DNA of 33,725 nt from Actinomycetota bacterium (GTDB lineage: Bacteria > Actinomycetota > Geothermincolia > Geothermincolales > RBG-13-55-18): contig JABLXL010000041.1 of assembly GCA_013178005.1 (NCBI GenBank), positions 1-33,725 on the forward strand, in the 5' to 3' direction. Positions 17,129-25,058 of the stretch are shown here, one piece after another. Both the position numbers and the translations under genes were made by a program. Positions within the stretch are counted from its first letter, which is position 1. Every line of letters starts with the position of its first letter. Under the pieces are notes generated by a model, which was not told the DNA's origin, ran no database searches, and saw nothing but the letters and a program-made list of their open reading frames with translations.

Positions 17129-18073
17129 CTACCTCTTTTCCGCCGCCCGCAGCTTGGCGCTGCGGGACCTCGGATTTTCCGACACCTCGCGTTGAGAAGG
17201 CGTGAGGGGTCGGGGGGTCAATATGCGCAGCTCCCCGCCCGCACCGCATCCGCAACCCTCCAGGGCGGGGTCACATGGGCAGCGCGTGCCATGCTCTGCG
17301 AAGAACCTCTTGACCATCCTGTCCTCCAGGGAATGGTAGGAGATGACCACCACCCTTCCCCCGCCGCGCAGAACTTTCATGGCCTGCGGGAGCGCCGCCT
17401 CCAGGTTGCGCATCTCCCCGTTCACCTCCATCCGCAGGGCCTGAAAGGTCCTTCTCGCGGGATGGCCTCCCCGGCGGCGCGCCGCCGCCGGGATTGAATC
17501 CCTCACAATCTCAGCAAGTCGATCCGTGGTATCGATGGGCGCGCGCTTTCTCGCGAGAGCGATGTTCCGAGCGATACGGGAAGCCCAACGCTCCTCGCCG
17601 TAAGCGCGGATAATGCGCGCCAGCTCTCCCTCCTCATAGCGGTTCACCACCTTCCAGGCGTCCAGTTCCTGGCCGCGGTCCATGCGCATATCCAGACGGG
17701 CCCCACGGCGGTAGGAAAATCCTCTCTCCGCCTCCTCCAGCTGCAGCGAGGACACCCCGAGGTCGAAGAGGATGCCGTGCGGCGCCTCCACGCCCGCCCG
17801 CTCCAGCACCTCCTCCAGCCGCGAGAACTCCGCGTGCACAAGAAGCGTCGATTTCGCGTAAGTGGCCAGGCGCTCCCGGGCGATATCCAGCGCCTCCCCG
17901 TCCCGATCCAGCGCTATCAGGCAACCCTTCCCCCCCATTTCTTCCAGCAGAGCCAGGGCATGCCCGCCATCGCCGACGGTGGCGTCCACGAAGACCTTTC
18001 CCGGCCGCGGACGCAGGATGTCCACGACCTCCGAGAGCATGACGGGTACATGCCTGGCCTCACCTTCGCCCAT
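17129..18073 (-). CDS. rsmH: 16S rRNA (cytosine1402-N4)-methyltransferase RsmH (MraW)
   Basis: Uses SAM to methylate N4 of C1402 in 16S rRNA, tuning the ribosomal P site. Seen: HVPVMLSEVVDIL start, SAM-binding VDATVGDGGHA, DRDGEAL, FDLGVSSLQLEEAERGFSY, RRTFQALRMEVNGEMRNLE and VISYHSLEDRMVKRFF. A C-terminal CPCDP...GCGCG cysteine stretch and the NPRSRSAKLRAAE end are typical. Length is 314 aa. ATG 18073 lies within the tail of a putative 33-residue ORF, so initiation may be coupled to it. Confidence 0.97.
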   Translation of the reverse strand: MGEGEARHVPVMLSEVVDILRPRPGKVFVDATVGDGGHALALLEEMGGKGCLIALDRDGEALDIARERLATYAKSTLLVHAEFSRLEEVLERAGVEAPHGILFDLGVSSLQLEEAERGFSYRRGARLDMRMDRGQELDAWKVVNRYEEGELARIIRAYGEERWASRIARNIALARKRAPIDTTDRLAEIVRDSIPAAARRRGGHPARRTFQALRMEVNGEMRNLEAALPQAMKVLRGGGRVVVISYHSLEDRMVKRFFAEHGTRCPCDPALEGCGCGAGGELRILTPRPLTPSQREVSENPRSRSAKLRAAEKR

Positions 18074-18161
18074 TTGCTTCCAGCAGGTGGCGCAGGGTAC
18101 GGCGCGCCTCCCCCCTGACTTGCGGCCACTGGCGGCGGGCTTGCGATATCAACTCCAACAT
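18060..18161 (-). CDS. Putative 33-residue ORF between mraZ and rsmH
   Basis: ATG 18161 is preceded by GGGAGG seven to eight bases upstream, a stronger site than that of rsmH itself. The product starts MLELISQARRQWPQVRGEAR and is basic, predicted helical, with no recognised family. Its TGA (18060-18062) lies 14 bases inside rsmH in another frame. It could be a small protein or simply a coupling ORF that delivers ribosomes to rsmH. Seen: site and frame. Expression is inference. Confidence 0.4.
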   Translation of the reverse strand: MLELISQARRQWPQVRGEARRTLRHLLEANGRR

Positions 18162-18186
18162 GCGCCGACCTCCCTGCGTACCGGCC

Positions 18187-18618
18187 TCAGAAGCCCAACT
18201 CCGAAAGCCTTTCCGCCGTCTGCTCGAAACGCTCCAGGCCTCCCTGGGTGGCCTCTTCCCAACGGCGGCGGTCCCATATCTCCACGCGGTTCATCATGCC
18301 CACCACCTCTACCTCGCGGTCGAGTCCAGCCATCTCCCGCAGCTTGGGGGGAATGGTTATCCTCCCCTGGCGGTCGAGCTCCGCCTCGAACGCGTGGCCG
18401 AAAAAGATGAGCGCGAAATCCCTCCTGTCCTTGCTTCCCTCGGGGAGGGCTTGTATGCGTTCCGCCAACTTGTCGAACTCGCTGCGGGGGAACACCGCCA
18501 CGCACTGCTCGATCCAGCGCGACATCATCACCCCTTCCGCGAGCTTGCCGCGGAACCTGGAGGGCATGATGACGCGCCCCTTGTCGTCCAGCGCGTGCTC
18601 GAAGGACCCGAAAAACAT
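18187..18618 (-). CDS. mraZ: Transcriptional regulator MraZ
   Basis: AbrB/SpoVT-type DNA-binding protein that usually represses its own dcw operon. Seen: two repeats of the fold, beginning MFFGSFEHALDDKGRVIMPS and EAELDRQGRITIPPKLREM. These are the two DxxGR motifs of the family. Length of 143 aa from ATG 18618 is exactly typical. A longer in-frame GTG at 18684 adds a stretch with no family match. It is the first gene of the dcw cluster. Four box-like repeats upstream form its probable operator. Confidence 0.96.
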   Translation of the reverse strand: MFFGSFEHALDDKGRVIMPSRFRGKLAEGVMMSRWIEQCVAVFPRSEFDKLAERIQALPEGSKDRRDFALIFFGHAFEAELDRQGRITIPPKLREMAGLDREVEVVGMMNRVEIWDRRRWEEATQGGLERFEQTAERLSELGF

Positions 18619-18712
18619 CTCCGCTTTCCCTCTACGCTCCCCCGACCCCCGAAACGGGCTCCCGGTCATATCCATCAAGCCCACCGGCGCTCCACATTTC
18701 GGGTTCCTTTAC

Positions 18713-18747
18713 TCCATTATACTCCACAATGAACCATTTTCCTCCAT
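18713..18747 (-). promoter_or_regulatory. MraZ operator (four boxes, 10-bp period) over the dcw promoter
   Basis: On the minus strand ATGGA, ATGGT, GTGGA and ATGGA lie at 18743-18747, 18733-18737, 18723-18727 and 18713-18717, a period of exactly 10 bp. MraZ is known to bind TGGG-type boxes spaced 10 bp apart (usually three). The last box overlaps a perfect TATAAT (18716-18721), so binding should block the promoter. The promoter's -35 is poor (GAGGAA), and TSS would be about 90 bases before mraZ. A CTTTAAA/TTTAAAG inverted repeat lies upstream at 18789-18807. Confidence 0.85.
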
Positions 18748-18995
18748 TATGCCTATATATTCGACCATTTCATCGGGAAAATCAACCACTTTAAACGCTT
18801 TTTAAAGAAATCAACATCGTGTGGCGCCATAGCCATATCAACCACAACTTATTGGGAGTGAGAGTGCGGCGCGGCAGGACGGCGGGTAAACCTAACGCCG
18901 CCGAGGATCAGTCAGGCTTTCTTTTCTGGCGACGCCGGCGAGGGAAAGGCGCGCCGATCGGGGGAGGGCGGCGCGGCCATGCGAAAAAGGCGCCG
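18748..18995. other. Rest of the intergenic region upstream of the mraZ operator
   Basis: No gene is seen. The part next to the operator (18748-18850) is AT-rich and holds a perfect 7-bp inverted repeat (18789-18795 with 18801-18807). The remainder is GC-rich and includes a 6-bp stem (CGGCGG/CCGCCG) with a 12-base loop behind the glycosyltransferase stop, with no U-tract. Two TTGATT hexamers could be -35 elements, but no matching -10 is at good distance. Confidence 0.4.
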
Positions 18996-20288
18996 TCAGC
19001 CGCTCAGGGGAAGGCTGTCGATAGGCGCCCCGCCGGCGAGGGCTTTGGCTTTCAGCCACTTCTCCACCAGGTAAGGCTTGAACCACTCGAACTCCTCCGC
19101 CTGGCGCTGCACCAGGTACTCCGCCTCCATGCTGGTCATGTTGCGCGTCCTGATGGCGCTGTCGGCGGTGCGGGCGCAGTAGAGGGGGATAAGGGAGTCG
19201 ATGAGCTCCCGCCGCGACAACTCGCAGTCGAAGTTGTAGGCCACCGCGAAATCGTACACGACCTTCGCCCACAACTTCTCCGGGAAGGTAAATTCTTCCT
19301 CTTTCTCGGACATCCTCGAAAAGGACACCTCCATCATGTTGGCCGGCTCCAGCACGCGCTCCCAGAGCTCCTGGTATCTCTCAAAGCCGCTCTGGAAATG
19401 GTCGATGAGGTTCTCCACGTTTATCTCCATGGCCTCCGGCTCGATGTATCGCGGATCCCCGAAAACGCGCGTGGCCGTCGATCCCTTAACCTGCATCCAC
19501 TTCACCTCGTGAACTCCCATGAGGTAGAAGATGGTGGATGCGACCTGCCTGAACATGGACCCGAGATCACTGCCGGGATCCTTCACGTCGTGTATCTTGA
19601 CCCCCATGGCCGACTGGCATATGCGGAACCCCTCGGTGATGGCGGTGGTGGTCATCCAGATATCGATGCCGAACTTGGCTATATCCGACTTCCACACGTC
19701 CATGTGCGAATACAGCAGGGCCAGGGAGCCGGTGAAGCCGAAGTCGCCCCCGATGGGCTGGCGTATGCGCCTGCCGTAAAGGGCCTGGGTCAGGGGGTAG
19801 GCGAGGCAGTTGGTGATGGTGCCGTCGTATTTGTGCCGTATGTAATAGGGGGCGACGAAGCCGTAGCTGTTTTTCCATACCGGCTCCCCCAGGAGGCGGA
19901 TCCACTCCGGGGTGATGCTGCGGAGGTCGGAGTCAACCACCACGCATATGCGGGCCTTGAGGCGGGAGGCGATCTCGAAAATGGCGTTGAACGCGGAGCC
20001 CTTCCCCGGCAGTCCCTTGTAGGGGGTCACGATCTTCTCAACCTCGGGGGGAACGGGGGTGTCCAGGACCACCCTCACCGTGTCGTCGGTGGAGCCGCCG
20101 TCGGAGTTCACGATCACCGGCTTCAGGCCGGGGAAATACCTCACCATGCCCTCGGCGGCGGCGCGCACCACGTGGGCGATGGTGTCGGCGTTGCGGAAGC
20201 TGGGAATGCCTACCAGGATGTCCGCACAGCCCATCTCCTCGCAGCGGCGGATGACCTCCGGGTCCAGAACGGTGCGCGATTCGCCCAT
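18996..20288 (-). CDS. GT-A glycosyltransferase, glucosylglycerate synthase-like
   Basis: Nucleotide-sugar-dependent transferase. Seen: ADILVGIPSFRNADTIAHVV start, IVNSDGGSTDDT, YKGLPGKGSAFNAIFE, the VVVDSDLRSITPEW metal site (Asp119/Asp121), and APYYIRHKYDGTITNCLAYP followed by GGDFGFTGSLAL. These blocks recall bacterial enzymes that form glucosylglycerate, a compatible solute, from NDP-glucose and glycerate. Length is 430 aa; the last 150 residues are helical and charged. No signal peptide or membrane helix, so cytoplasmic. It follows another glycosyltransferase by 6 bases. Family is solid; substrate is inference. A glycolipid or glycan role is also possible. Confidence 0.8.
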   Translation of the reverse strand: MGESRTVLDPEVIRRCEEMGCADILVGIPSFRNADTIAHVVRAAAEGMVRYFPGLKPVIVNSDGGSTDDTVRVVLDTPVPPEVEKIVTPYKGLPGKGSAFNAIFEIASRLKARICVVVDSDLRSITPEWIRLLGEPVWKNSYGFVAPYYIRHKYDGTITNCLAYPLTQALYGRRIRQPIGGDFGFTGSLALLYSHMDVWKSDIAKFGIDIWMTTTAITEGFRICQSAMGVKIHDVKDPGSDLGSMFRQVASTIFYLMGVHEVKWMQVKGSTATRVFGDPRYIEPEAMEINVENLIDHFQSGFERYQELWERVLEPANMMEVSFSRMSEKEEEFTFPEKLWAKVVYDFAVAYNFDCELSRRELIDSLIPLYCARTADSAIRTRNMTSMEAEYLVQRQAEEFEWFKPYLVEKWLKAKALAGGAPIDSLPLSG

Positions 20289-20294
20289 CAGGGA

Positions 20295-21533
20295 TCAGCC
20301 TCGATCATCGAATGCCCCCTCCACCACCGACCGCAGGCCCGGGATATCCTCCGCCTCGCGCATGAAGTCCTCCCATCCTCGCCGCCATTCCATGTAGTGC
20401 AGGAACGGGTTCTCCGGCATCCATTCCGGGGAGCGCGCCCTAAGGATGTTGTTCATGCACTCCTCGTACCCCCTGGCGTCGCCCTGGGAGAGGTACCGCA
20501 TGGCCATGAGCACGCAGGTGCGGAATATGAGGTCCTCCAGGTCGTCGCGGAGAAATCGCCCGGGGTATGGGTCCAGCTCCTCCACGCCCACCATCCCCGC
20601 CCCTTCATCCGCGGGCTCCTGGAGCCGCAGCTTCTCGCGGCTGTAGATGAACCGGTCCAGGTCCTCCCTGAAGCGGCGCCAGAGAGGAGAGGTCTTGGGG
20701 GGAGGCAGGTGCCTTATCCAGAGGGTGTTGTCGAGCCGGAAATGGTGCCCGAGGAATTTCGCGTTCACCAGGTAGTCTATGTCCTCGCCGCGGGTGACCA
20801 GGGGGTCGAAGGCCACGCGCTTGAAAAGGTCGCGGTGTATGACCATGTTGCCGCCGAACACCCAGGGCGTGCGCTTGAGCCTCCCGCCGCCCTCGATGAT
20901 ATCGAAGGCGCGGTTCATGCGCTCCACCGCCGGCCACTCCGCCATGACCGGATCGCGGTTGGGCGGCACCCGGTAGCTCCCGTCGGGGTTCACGTAATAG
21001 CCGGCCATGCCGAGAACGAGACCGCCTTCCCGCTCCTCGCCGATGTTCTCTTCCACTTTCTCGAGATAATAGGGGTCCTCGTACACCTGGTCGTCGTCGA
21101 AGAGCACCGCCGCCTCCGCTCCAGTCAGGTGGGCCGCTATGAGGCAGAAGTTCCTGATGTTGGAATATCCCCGCAGGGACACGAACCGCGCGTGCCTTTC
21201 TTTTCCTTTTTCTGCCAGTACGCGCCTCAACCCTTCCTCGTGCCCGTGGGTAAGGAGGGCCAGGGGGTAGTACCTCTTGAAGGGCGCCGTTATCCCCTTC
21301 AGCTTCTCGCCCACCTCCGCCTCCAGATCGGGATGGGTGGCCACCCCCAGGACCACCACGCGGAAGTCCCGGTGCCTAAGCAGGCGCACGCTCTCCAGCG
21401 CGCGGGCCAGGGTGCCCTCGCCGTCCAGGGGCGTGGGGTGATCGTAGACGGCGTCTTCCTCGTTGAAGGGCTCGCCCGACCTCCTCCCCCAGTAGGAGGG
21501 TATCACCACGGTGAAACGCTTTTTCCGCCTCAT
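20295..21533 (-). CDS. GT2-like glycosyltransferase, unknown substrate
   Basis: GT-A fold transferase. Seen: RFTVVIPSYWGRRSG at the N-terminus, a nucleotide-binding region, YSNIRNFCLIAAHLTGAEAAVLFDDDQVYEDPYY with the metal-binding aspartates (146-148), and PWVFGGNMVIHRDLFKRVAFD plus TRGEDIDYLVNAKFLG, the acceptor/ED region. Length is 412 aa; the C-terminal third has no match I recognise. No membrane helix is seen. AAGGAG lies 7 bases before ATG 21533. It is co-transcribed with the next glycosyltransferase, so both may act on one product. Confidence 0.78.
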   Translation of the reverse strand: MRRKKRFTVVIPSYWGRRSGEPFNEEDAVYDHPTPLDGEGTLARALESVRLLRHRDFRVVVLGVATHPDLEAEVGEKLKGITAPFKRYYPLALLTHGHEEGLRRVLAEKGKERHARFVSLRGYSNIRNFCLIAAHLTGAEAAVLFDDDQVYEDPYYLEKVEENIGEEREGGLVLGMAGYYVNPDGSYRVPPNRDPVMAEWPAVERMNRAFDIIEGGGRLKRTPWVFGGNMVIHRDLFKRVAFDPLVTRGEDIDYLVNAKFLGHHFRLDNTLWIRHLPPPKTSPLWRRFREDLDRFIYSREKLRLQEPADEGAGMVGVEELDPYPGRFLRDDLEDLIFRTCVLMAMRYLSQGDARGYEECMNNILRARSPEWMPENPFLHYMEWRRGWEDFMREAEDIPGLRSVVEGAFDDRG

Positions 21534-21715
21534 CCCGTCTCTCCTTCCGTCCTCTCACGCACCCCCCGGGGCCCGCTCGGCTCCCCGCCGGAAATCGGGG
21601 TGCGTATCCTTATTCCCCTTGTCTCGGGTTTTTCTCCGCCACCCTTGAACGCTGTAGGGAAGCCGCGCCGCTCGACCGGCGACGGGCTGCGTGCCATCCG
21701 GGCCGTACGCCGCAT
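21530..21715 (-). CDS. Putative 61-residue basic ORF upstream of the GT2 gene
   Basis: ATG 21715 has GGAGG 8 bases upstream. Its TGA overlaps the glycosyltransferase ATG (ATGA). The product starts MRRTARMARSPSPVERRGF and is Arg/Gly/Pro-rich with no recognised domain. The ribosome site and the stop-start overlap argue for translation; the composition looks like GC-rich noncoding DNA. It overlaps an inverted repeat (GCACCCC/GGGGTGC) in the same stretch. Real or spurious is open. Confidence 0.3.
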   Translation of the reverse strand: MRRTARMARSPSPVERRGFPTAFKGGGEKPETRGIRIRTPISGGEPSGPRGVRERTEGETG

Positions 21716-21749
21716 ACAGCCCACCTCCGGGTTACGCTCGTCCGCTGTA

Positions 21750-22784
21750 TCAACCTCTCCGGCCCCGGCGGATGTCCAAGGCGTCCGGGTTCATAACGTT
21801 ACGGGGTTCGCCCCGGTAGAAAGCCGTCACGTTGTCCACCGCGATGGCGGTCATGCGGTCCTTGGCCTCACGGGTGTTGAAGGCGATGTGCGGGGTGAGC
21901 ACCACGTTGTCCAGCTCCAGCAGCTCGCCCAGGTCGGGACGCGGCTCTCCCGGGTAATTGTCCAGCCCCGCCCCCCAAAGCCTGCCCTCGCGCAGGGCTT
22001 CCGCCAGCGCCGAGAGGTCCAGCACCTCCCCCCGGCTGGTGTTGACGAGGATGGCGCCGTGGCGCAGTAGGGAGATCTCCCTCTCCCCGATAAGCCCGCG
22101 CGTCTCGGGCGTGAGCGCGACGTGCAGGCTGACGAGGTCGCAGGAGGACAGCAGTTCGTCCAGCTCCAGCCAGGTCGCGATATCCTCCATCTCCGGTCGC
22201 CGGCGCGGGTCGTGGTAGAAGACCCGCATCCCGAAGGCGTGACACAGCCTGGCCATCTCGCTTCCCACCGCTCCCAGGCCCACCAGGCCGACGCTCCTTC
22301 CCGCGAGCTGCACGCCCTCCAGCGACGCCGAGGTCCACCTCCCACTCCTGAGGTCGCGGTCACCCCTGGCCACGTGCCGGGCCACCGCCAGGGCCAGGGC
22401 CAGGGCGTGCTCGGCCACGCTGCGGTTGCCGTAATCCGGGGTGTTGGTCACCACGATCCCCCGCCTTGTCGCAGCCTCGATATCCACGAAGTTCGCCGCC
22501 CCCACCCCGATATAGGAAACGATTTCCAGGTTGTCGCACTTCGCCAGCACTTCGGCGTCGAGGTTAGACCAGTCCAGGAACACCGCGTGCGCGTCCCTCA
22601 CGCGCTCCAGGAGGAGGTAGCTTTCGTCCAGGCGATTCTTGTAATAGCGGTAGGACCCGAACTCGAGCAAAGGTTCCAGGAATTCCGCGTAAGCCTCGGT
22701 TCCGGCGATGAACTCCAGCCCGTCCAGGAAAACGAAGAGGCGCCTGCCCGGGCCCCGGCCTTCGCGCTCCGCGACCAGCGGCAT
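21750..22784 (-). CDS. D-isomer-specific 2-hydroxyacid dehydrogenase
   Basis: NAD-dependent oxidoreductase of the SerA/D-lactate dehydrogenase superfamily. Seen: YIGVGAANFVDIEAATRRGI, NTPDYGNRSVAEHALAL, Rossmann GLGAVGSEMAR, catalytic Arg in VNTSRGEVLD, Glu in LDNYPGEP and His in LTPHIAFN. Length is 344 aa with no ACT domain, so an allosteric serine-type 3-phosphoglycerate dehydrogenase is less likely, although a short one is possible. It follows hisC by 8 bases, so it is in the same operon. The N-terminal 60 residues are divergent. Substrate is not decided by sequence. Confidence 0.88.
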   Translation of the reverse strand: MPLVAEREGRGPGRRLFVFLDGLEFIAGTEAYAEFLEPLLEFGSYRYYKNRLDESYLLLERVRDAHAVFLDWSNLDAEVLAKCDNLEIVSYIGVGAANFVDIEAATRRGIVVTNTPDYGNRSVAEHALALALAVARHVARGDRDLRSGRWTSASLEGVQLAGRSVGLVGLGAVGSEMARLCHAFGMRVFYHDPRRRPEMEDIATWLELDELLSSCDLVSLHVALTPETRGLIGEREISLLRHGAILVNTSRGEVLDLSALAEALREGRLWGAGLDNYPGEPRPDLGELLELDNVVLTPHIAFNTREAKDRMTAIAVDNVTAFYRGEPRNVMNPDALDIRRGRRG

Positions 22785-22792
22785 GGTAGCCC

Positions 22793-23896
22793 CTATCCCC
22801 CTCCCGCGATCCCGCGCAGGGCCTTTTCCAGGCGGTCGTTCTGCGCCTCGTCTCCGATGGTCACCCGCACGTGCCCCGGCAAACCCAGGGCCTCCCCGGC
22901 GCGCACGATGACCCCGCTCCTCAACAGGCGCTCGAAGAGATCCGGGTAGGACCCGTTTTTCACCAGGATGAAATTCGCCTGGGTGGGGACGTATCCCATG
23001 CCCAGCTCCTCGAAGAGGCGGTAGAGCCTTTTCTTGCCGCGCTCGTTGGCCTTGCGTGACCTGCGCACGTGCTCCTCGTCCCCCAGGGCCGCCAGCGCGG
23101 CCTCCTGAGCCAGGCGGCTCACGTTGAAGGGCAGCTTGACTTTCTCCATCGCCTCCCTGACCGTGGGGTGGCAGACGGCGTAACCCACGCGCAGTCCCGC
23201 AAGCCCGTAGATCTTGGAGAAGGTGCGGGTCACGACCAGTCGCGGTTCCCTGTTAAAATATGCCATGGCATCGGGGTGGTCGGGATCGCTCACGTATTCC
23301 ACGTAGGCCTCGTCCAGCACCAGCAGCACGTCCCGGGGCAAAGACCCGAGCATCTCCTCCAACTCCCCTCCGCTCACCGTAGTGCCGGTGGGATTGAGGG
23401 GCGAGCAGAGCATGACCATCTTGGTGCGTGCACCCATGGCGTCCAGCATGGCGGGTATGTCCTGGCGGTACTCGCGCAAGGGCACCTTGCGCGCCTTCGC
23501 GCCCATAGTCAGCGCCGCCAGTTCGTAGGAAGTGAAGGTCGGGTCCCCGACCACTATCTCGTCATCACGGTCCAGGAACGCGTAGGCCAGGAGGTCGAAT
23601 ATCTCGTCGGCGCCGTGGCCCACCAGTATGCACTCCGCGGGAACGCCCAGCCTGCGGGAAAGCGCCTCGCGCAGCTTCGTGCAGTTGGGGTCCGGGTAAA
23701 CGTGGGCCATGGACATGGCCCGCTTCACCGCCTCCACCGCGAGGGGTGAGGGGCCGAGGGGGTTCTCGTTGGAGGCCATCTTCACGCAGTCTTGGATCCC
23801 ATACTCCCTCGCCGCCTCCTCGGGAGACTTGCCGGGACTGTACACGGGGAGGTCCCGCAATTCCTCCCTCGCAAGCCTCCGAGCGTCGAACTCCAT
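22793..23896 (-). CDS. hisC: Histidinol-phosphate aminotransferase (HisC-type)
   Basis: PLP aminotransferase of fold type I, transferring an amino group between glutamate and imidazole acetol phosphate in histidine synthesis. Seen: MASNENPLGPSP, GHGADEIFDLLAYAF, CSPLNPTGT, LDEAYVEY, RTFSKIYGLAGLRVGY with PLP-lysine 228, and a C-terminal GVIVRAG plus LPGHVRVTIG. Length is 367 aa. GAGGTGAGGGG precedes ATG 23896. hisG lies about 2 kb upstream, but in another transcription unit. HisC-type enzymes also act on aromatic 2-oxo acids, so the neighbour dehydrogenase may supply a substrate. Confidence 0.92.
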   Translation of the reverse strand: MEFDARRLAREELRDLPVYSPGKSPEEAAREYGIQDCVKMASNENPLGPSPLAVEAVKRAMSMAHVYPDPNCTKLREALSRRLGVPAECILVGHGADEIFDLLAYAFLDRDDEIVVGDPTFTSYELAALTMGAKARKVPLREYRQDIPAMLDAMGARTKMVMLCSPLNPTGTTVSGGELEEMLGSLPRDVLLVLDEAYVEYVSDPDHPDAMAYFNREPRLVVTRTFSKIYGLAGLRVGYAVCHPTVREAMEKVKLPFNVSRLAQEAALAALGDEEHVRRSRKANERGKKRLYRLFEELGMGYVPTQANFILVKNGSYPDLFERLLRSGVIVRAGEALGLPGHVRVTIGDEAQNDRLEKALRGIAGGG

Positions 23897-24283
23897 CCCC
23901 TCACCTCACTCGCGTCTGACGTCCGCCCTTCCGTCCGCTATTAAAGACCGTCTCGGGAGCGCGTCGCGTTTCTTATTTCCATACCCGCGCGCCGCGCGGG
24001 ACGCGCGCCCCGCCTCCAGGCCTTCCGCAAAGACGATAAGATTATATTAGGATACCAGCTTCCCCGTGCAGCTGCGCGCGCAGGCCACGGCGAGCTCAGG
24101 AGACAGCCATCGCGGAGGGCGTATCCCGACGAGGCCTCGGCTCGCAATCCCCCTCACGGGCCTTCGCGCATCAACGATGCCGTCAGCCATATCAGTTTCT
24201 TTCGCTCGAGCCCGATCCTACGCCGGGATCAGGGGCTCCATGGGAAAAGGAGACGGGGCCGGCACCGTCGCGGGATGGAGCGC
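23897..24283. other. 387-base intergenic region, hisC leader and promoter
   Basis: No gene is seen on either strand. On the minus strand a perfect TATAAT (24041-24046) gives a possible start about 140 bases before hisC, but no good -35. Between 24190 and 24283 two short stems lie behind the phosphoesterase stop: GACGG/CCGTC followed by TCCTTTT, and GATCC/GGATC. The first is a weak terminator candidate. Confidence 0.4.
24041..24046 (-). promoter_or_regulatory. Possible -10 element of the hisC operon
   Basis: TATAAT within AATATAATC on the minus strand, in an otherwise GC-rich gap. No recognisable -35 at 16-18 bases, so strength is uncertain and an activator could be needed. Confidence 0.35.
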
Positions 24284-25057
24284 TCAGTCCTCGTGAAGGT
24301 GCACGTAGCCCTGGCGCTTGTAGTACCCGGCGTTGATGACCCGGGTCCTTCCCACGCGCAGCTCGCGCTGGGCCGGCTGATGCACGTGCCCGTGGTAGAG
24401 GAAACCGGGCTGGTTCTCTTCCACGTAGGCCAGGAGGCTGGCGCTCCCCTCCACCGGCCTCCCGGCCACCACGTCGAAGACCGCTTCCTCCAGCCTGGGG
24501 GGAATATGGGTGCAAAGCACGTCCACCGGGCCCAGCTCCCGCAACCGGCTCCCGTAGGCCTCGTCGTCCATTTCCGCCGGCATCATGAAAGGGGAGTAGA
24601 GGGCGCCGTGCACGAACCCGAAACTGCGCCCCCCGATCTCCACCCTAGGCGGCGCCAGGACGGCGTTCCCCATCCCGTCGAGGCATTCGGCGAGCGCCAC
24701 GGGGATATCCCCGTTGCCGTAGATCACGTAGACGGTGCATTCCATGCGGCCCAGCACGGCAGCGAACCTCTCGTAGGAGGACCTGACGCGCTCCTCCAGC
24801 CGCTCGTAGTAATCCCCCTCCGGCCGCAGGAGCTCGTCGCGCAGCTCTACCGCCGCCTGGGGACCCGCCGCCATCGCCGCCAGGAGCTTCCCCACCAGCG
24901 CGTCCTTGCCCACCACCTCGGGCAGGATACCGCTGATATCTGCCCAATCGATGAGGTCTAGAACATCGCCAAGCACGATGAGGACATCACCGGGACTCAC
25001 CCGCTCCGGGAGGTCGTCGAAACGCCCATGGGGGTCGGCAATGAGCTTGACCGCCAA
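24284..25057 (-). CDS. Calcineurin-like metallophosphoesterase
   Basis: Binuclear-metal phosphoesterase; substrate unknown. Seen: DPHGRFDDLP (first metal ligands, D-x-H), LGDVLDLIDW (GD), YGNGDIP (the position of GNHE/GNHD, here N-G-D), GFVHG, CTHIPPR and YHGHVHQP (GHxH). All metal ligands of the family are present except that the usual histidine of GNH is Gly, so the catalytic acid may be lacking or shifted. Length is 257 aa from TTG 25057, chosen because GGAGGGG lies upstream and it sits one base after the GGDEF gene's stop. Longer starts lie inside that gene. It is last in a four-gene operon. Confidence 0.85.
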   Translation of the reverse strand: MAVKLIADPHGRFDDLPERVSPGDVLIVLGDVLDLIDWADISGILPEVVGKDALVGKLLAAMAAGPQAAVELRDELLRPEGDYYERLEERVRSSYERFAAVLGRMECTVYVIYGNGDIPVALAECLDGMGNAVLAPPRVEIGGRSFGFVHGALYSPFMMPAEMDDEAYGSRLRELGPVDVLCTHIPPRLEEAVFDVVAGRPVEGSASLLAYVEENQPGFLYHGHVHQPAQRELRVGRTRVINAGYYKRQGYVHLHED

Positions 25058-25058
25058 C

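Noticed and set aside
18819-22070. 1083-codon plus-strand open frame
   Set aside because: It lies antisense to two glycosyltransferases and a dehydrogenase with clear motifs. Long antisense frames are common in GC-rich DNA, and its composition (His, Gln, Arg, Gly) is not protein-like.
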